The notes under the pieces were generated by a model. The model was given only the letters and a program-made list of their open reading frames with translations. It made no database searches and was not told the origin of the DNA. From Distichodus sexfasciatus (lineage: Eukaryota > Chordata > Actinopteri > Characiformes > Distichodontidae), in NCBI GenBank assembly GCA_032718565.1, contig JAVGVS010000001.1, forward strand, positions 6,484,495-6,548,494: a DNA stretch of 64,000 bases, written 5' to 3'. Every line of letters begins with the position of its first letter. Position 1 is the first letter of the stretch. The position numbers and the translations under genes were made by a program. Shown here piece by piece: positions 59,201-64,000 of this stretch.

Positions 59201-60295
59201 AAACCCACAGAAGGACAAAGGCTTTACAGTAGCTCAATATTCAATCTATTAAGCAATCTATAAATCTGCCTTTTAGGAGGTCCAACATATACCCACAAAA
59301 ACTAAACAAAAATCCTCCTATTTGCAATGAACATTTATGTACATATTTACTAAATGCAACAATAAGTGAAGCTATAATAAAACTATTAAAACATTGAGGT
59401 GGAGCATCTGCAATTTCTGAGAATTAAGCTTTTTTTACATTAAAGAACATTAGACAAACTCTGATTCATTGTCTTTATCATACATGGGTCTGCAATCCTT
59501 AGATGCAGGACAGGAGAACGTAGATGAGTATATTCCTAAGCAACAATTCAAAGCATAACCCTCAGCAGGTAGAGCAAAACACTTCACTGTTCTCATTTCG
59601 CTTTTACTATTTCTCAGGACATCGCTTTGAAGAGGAGACCTGGAACGATCACAAGGGGATAGGCTAATTGAGTTTCCATCTCATCTCTTTTAGTAATTGG
59701 GTCTTATTACGCACATGGCCCAGAGAAAGACTTGAGACACTAAAATAAATAAATAAAACTAAAATAAAAATGATATTCGCTTAGTTGCTCAGTGACTATA
59801 TGCTGTTTTTTCTGAAGATGCTGTGAGAGCATTGGTCTGTAAAGTCCGAAAAAACAGTGTGTACATTGATAACAGGTTAGTGACGTACTTAGGGACTTAT
59901 CTAAGCAAATCACAAGCTGGTACAAACAGAATTTGTTGGTAATAATATACATTTAATGTCAGATATAACTCACTTTGGTATGCATCACATAAAAACATGT
60001 CAAAAAACCCCAGAGTGAACATAACTGTTTCATTACCATCAATCAGCACTCAGAAACCATCACAAATTTGTGAGTTGCAAAGTCTTTTGTTATGAATGTG
60101 TCAAATCACACCAAAGGGTAAACTAGCCAATTACATATTAATTCTCAATCAGAGGACATGCGGCACCTCTTTCAAGCAAGTCTCATGCAGACATACTATC
60201 ACCGGTAATTAGTCTTCATACATTTAGACATGTATACCAACAGATTTATAAAGATATACAGTAGGTATATCCAAGATGACCAGTTTGAGAAGTGA
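59201..60295. other. Noncoding AT-rich stretch
   Basis: No gene or clear repeat, apart from short A-rich runs near 59742-59770. Confidence 0.4.
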
Positions 60296-60345
60296 TCATT
60301 GTTTGATCTTTTAGATTGTACAGCTGTAACATGAACCTGCATTTA
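60296..60345. repeat. 50-bp repeated block, copy 1
   Basis: tcattgtttgatcttttaga, then ttgtacagctgtaacatgaa and cctgcattta. It recurs at 61036-61085 with three mismatches. It contains the E-box cagctg. Confidence 0.85.
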
Positions 60346-60781
60346 TAGATAAAAATCCTGGTAAAGATAAACATAGCAATGTAATCACAACAGCATATGT
60401 ATGCATTTATTTATATGTGTATCTACATTTATTAAGTTAAAAAATAATAATTTAATGTCAGCCCACAGCTTTGCTGTGAAACCTCTTAAGATCCAGCCTG
60501 TGGAACTAGTAGGGAAGTGGAGCATTGTGCAAAGTGAGTTGCAGCCAACAGAGCCATCATTATGGCAAGCTGAACCCTGTCCAAGAGGGCATGGTAATGA
60601 GGCTGGAATTGAGCCGGTTTCCTGTCCTTTCACCATCCGATGAAAAACAAAGGATTTTATTAAGAGAAAACATCATTCCTTGCTATGTTCTAGGACCCCT
60701 CCCTTTCTCACGCAACTACCCTGCTGCGAAACAGCTCGATGTGGGCCAGGCTGCTACACATATATGGTGCCCACATGTGCC

Positions 60782-60783
<2 letters not shown>

Positions 60784-60828
<45 letters not shown>

Positions 60829-60829
60829 T
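60784..60829. repeat. Compound (CT)n(CA)n microsatellite
   Basis: About 25 bp of CT repeats run directly into about 20 bp of CA repeats, the same arrangement as at 16603-16684. Confidence 0.95.
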
Positions 60830-61035
60830 TTCAGCAACTCATCCTTCCTTAGCTTATCCTCATCCTTTTTTAACGCACTTCAGAACTGTAAGAAACACAA
60901 TATATTAAGGACTCATATAAGACAATTTTGCGCATGCACACATACACACACAAAGACACTCACACACCCTCAGGTCTGGCAAATCTACACCCCCAGCTGC
61001 TTTGCTAACCACTGAATGCCAACTTGTTGTTAGGC

Positions 61036-61085
61036 TCATTGTTTGATCTTTTAGATTGTGCAGCTGTAACATGAATCTGCACTTA
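61036..61085. repeat. 50-bp repeated block, copy 2
   Basis: Direct-orientation partner of 60296-60345, 740 bp away, three mismatches over 50 bp. The flanks do not match. Confidence 0.85.
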
Positions 61086-64000
61086 TTTAGTGTGTTTATA
61101 TCTCCCTCACACGTGTCCACCAACACATGGCACGGAGGGGACAGAGCATCACATCAAAGCCTTTGCACAAACCAAACCCTCAATCTGCGTGACAAACCTT
61201 CTTGTGCATCGTCAAATAATCAGAAATGGGAAACAGCATTGTTTGCACTTTCTGCTGGCTTCTCCAATCTTGCATATGTTGTGGATTTCTAAAAATACAT
61301 TTAAAACAAGGCAACATCAGGATATCTCTTACTGACATTTAAGTGCTCTGTCCCTAAAAACTAAACTAAAATTTTGCACCAATATGTTGTAAATTAAATT
61401 TTAACACAGCATTTACAAAGCTAAGTAATCCTGCAGGCAATTATATTTTCTTCCAGGTCACGTTCATGTTTACTTTATGACTGAAACATGCACATGTTGT
61501 TTATTTTATTATGAGTGCAAAATTAAAAAAATCAGTCGCAATGTTCCTCCAGTCAGTAATGGTCCTGATGGTGTGCTGTCATGACAACTGACAATATGCC
61601 TCCAAAATGATTTTCCCCCAGAACGGGGTTGGAAGCTGTAGTCCTCCACAATTAAAGTGGTCCTCTAATTAAGACAGATAAGAACATGTGTTCGCTCCAT
61701 TAAACTTGGGGGTATCCTGGGGTGCTTTTTGAAACAGGTTCAAGAACACTTCATCAACGTTATCACCCAATGCAAAGGGAATAACATTAACAAAAAGAAA
61801 TTAAACATTGTGTCCCACCTGGGAATAGGCTCATAAGAGGGAGTGTCTCTTTCTGCATGGGTGACTTTTTATTTGCTGGAAGACTTGTAAGGCCATAAAT
61901 GAGGGATCTAAACAGTCGTAAAGTCAAGCACGGGCAAGGAAGAAGATGAGTGGGATGGCTTTACTGTTTCATGTTCAAGTGGGGGAAACAAGCAAGAGCT
62001 TGTCCATGTTGTTCTTGTACAGGTTATCAATTTAGGCTTCCTCCCATCCAAAAGCACAAGATCTACAAAAAACGTTGTCATTCCTACATTAAGAAGTGGG
62101 CCAGTGTGTAAATTAAGAGAAAAGAGAAACCATTAACACATTGGGACCACTGGCTTCTTGCATACTGCGTTATTGCATATATTTTTTGTCTCAATTGAAA
62201 ACAGTTTTTACCAGTGTAGGCTGAGACTTGTAGGTGTAGTGTGATGGAAATGTAAGCAGATATGAGAGAGAGTAAGATTTGCCTTTGGGTGAGATAAAAA
62301 AAAGAGCTCCGCATTACCTGCCCTCCTGCCTGCTAGTGTGGCCATGAGAACCGTGCTAATCGTCTCAGTTCTCTCCAAACACTGCGCTGGCCCTGGGCCT
62401 GCTGCGCATTCCACAACTTCCAGACAACTCTGACTTTATTTTCAGGCAAAACGGCATCGGCCCTCTCACATGACATTGCCAAAAAAGGCACTGCGGCTTG
62501 AGCCTGCCCTGATTGCGTTATATGACTCAACCATCGAGGAATTAAAACAATATGAGGTAGTAAACCAGTGGAGGAAGGTGACCAAAGTCCTACAAAAAAT
62601 ACATTTGTGAGGTGAATGAAACCAACAGAAATGAATATGGCTTCCAACACTGTGGATGGTTCGTTATAATGAGGCAACACTAGTTTTAAAACTGAGCTTT
62701 TTTGCACCATGGTGACGAGTCTTGTAAAATCTCTCAGTTCAGTCAAGCTTAAAAAAGATGTATACAACTGGCCTTTTTGCTTTGCTAATACAAAAATCAC
62801 TCAATAATTTCCAAGGACAACTTGGTGAGTCCAATTATTTTGAACAGAGACGTAACACAAGAGTCAGAAAATGCACTGGTTCAGTTACTGAAGGGAGTGA
62901 AAGTGGAGAACATCTGAAAATGCCTCAAACCTCAGTGTGAAATAAACCTCTTGGTCTTTTTGGCCTCATTACAAGACAAGCACCTGCTGTTCATGTGATT
63001 TCTGCAATAAGGGTCATAAAATACTAATTCTAAAAGCAGGTGGATGAGCACTGGTTTGACGTCTATCTTCCATCAATTCTAGGCCTCCACTGTTTCCACA
63101 TGTATCCAATTCCTTAAGTAAAAATGTATTTATGGTTAACTTTATTGGCTCCTGTAATATTCTAGGATGAAAGAAACTGAAACTGAGGTTAAAATGAATC
63201 AAAATATTTTAAAATGCAAAGGATTTTTGACACTGTACTGAAAGGCTACTTTGTATCTTTGAAATGAAAATTACACTTTCAAAATGTCCCTTAAGGCCTA
63301 CTTGTACAGACCATGCATTAAAATATTCATACTCCAATTAAACACTGCAAAATTACTGTCATAAATACCAACTGACAGCACTATAAAACAGTCCATAAAC
63401 ACAAAAAAGTGAAAGTCACTTCAGCCACTTTAATATTTCAAAAACTTTTAGTCTGTGAGCAAGAGAGAGAAAGGATATAACACTAGAACTTTATCCAATA
63501 TTTTGTTCAATATGTTTTTTGTGCAACGTACAGAATGATAAGTCAGCACTTTCAAGATTTGTTGTTTTTTAAATAGTGTTACTAAGGTTAATGTAGAAGA
63601 TTTAAATGTTCTGACACTTCCTAAGGTCAACTCTAAGCTGTTGAAACTGCCAAGACATAAATGCAGACAAAATAATCAAACACAGTGACTCGTCTCCATT
63701 TTGGAGGATTTAATTGAACTGGGCACATATATCCCATGGTGCCTCCTTAAGTTACTTATTTGCATACATAACACATCTCAGAGGACATGCAAATGAATAC
63801 CAATTGAGAGCCAATAATTTTCACAGCGGAGTTTAAGCATTTTCATGTTAATTGAGTCACTGCCTGTTCGTGCCAATAAAGTGTTGCACCAAAAGGCAAC
63901 AGATAATTGGATTGCTAGTATAACATGGGAGGATTTCAGTAATTTGAAGATTTTATTGCTTATGCTGTTATCTCTGTAAATTACATGTGTGTTCAGTGTG
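61086..64000. other. Noncoding desert to the end of the window
   Basis: No gene is supported. The 155-codon open frame at 62333-62800 (minus) matches nothing I know. Sections around 61540-61700, 62380-62520 and 63690-63960 are of balanced composition with homeodomain-like cores (attaattg, ccaattgag) and could be conserved noncoding elements. Confidence 0.4.

Noticed and set aside
62333..62800. 155-codon minus-strand open frame
   Set aside because: No recognisable motif, no promoter or splice context.

Overview
This window is vertebrate nuclear DNA, almost certainly from a ray-finned (teleost) fish. It is AT-rich and intron-containing, with long noncoding stretches, CA/GT and CT/CA microsatellites, and degraded SINE, LINE, Tc1-like and hAT-like elements of fish type. 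The pou1f1 gene carries the extra 33-residue segment known from fish Pit-1. I cannot name the species.

Four protein-coding genes are supported, and each can be spliced by eye into a full-length protein. (1) htr1f, minus strand, coding exon 1295-2392: a serotonin receptor of 365 residues, with a likely noncoding first exon in a CpG-rich patch near 9044-9240. (2) pou1f1 (Pit-1), plus strand, seven coding exons from 24215 to 29603, 356 residues. (3) chmp2b, minus strand, six coding exons from 40302 down to 32346, 214 residues. (4) vgll3, plus strand, four coding exons from 46557 to 48891, 331 residues. The order HTR1F-POU1F1-CHMP2B-VGLL3 matches the arrangement on human chromosome 3p, so this is an ancient conserved block. 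The genes do not form one pathway: one is a Gi-coupled receptor, one a pituitary transcription factor, one an ESCRT-III subunit and one a TEAD cofactor.

Layout: a SINE with intact target-site duplication (79-418); a TA-rich microsatellite next to the htr1f stop; the htr1f coding exon and its long 5' intron; a divergent intergenic region to pou1f1 (about 9.2-24.1 kb) with a GT microsatellite, a truncated LINE, an old Tc1-like transposase relic and two local duplications; pou1f1, with its tail facing the tail of chmp2b; a head-to-head intergenic region (40.3-46.5 kb) before vgll3, holding a Tc1-type MITE; then about 14 kb of noncoding DNA after vgll3 with a SINE, a second truncated copy of the same LINE and a GC-rich patch at 58.1-59.2 kb.

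No new multi-gene system is visible. The most interesting unexplained signal is a 53-bp block present three times around the pou1f1 promoter (22265, 23888, 24973), with the outer two copies identical. Next come four CTCF-like motifs spaced through the block, a 33-bp exact direct repeat around the second LINE copy, and a 50-bp repeated block at 60296 and 61036. All coordinates come from reading the sequence by eye; no alignment was run.
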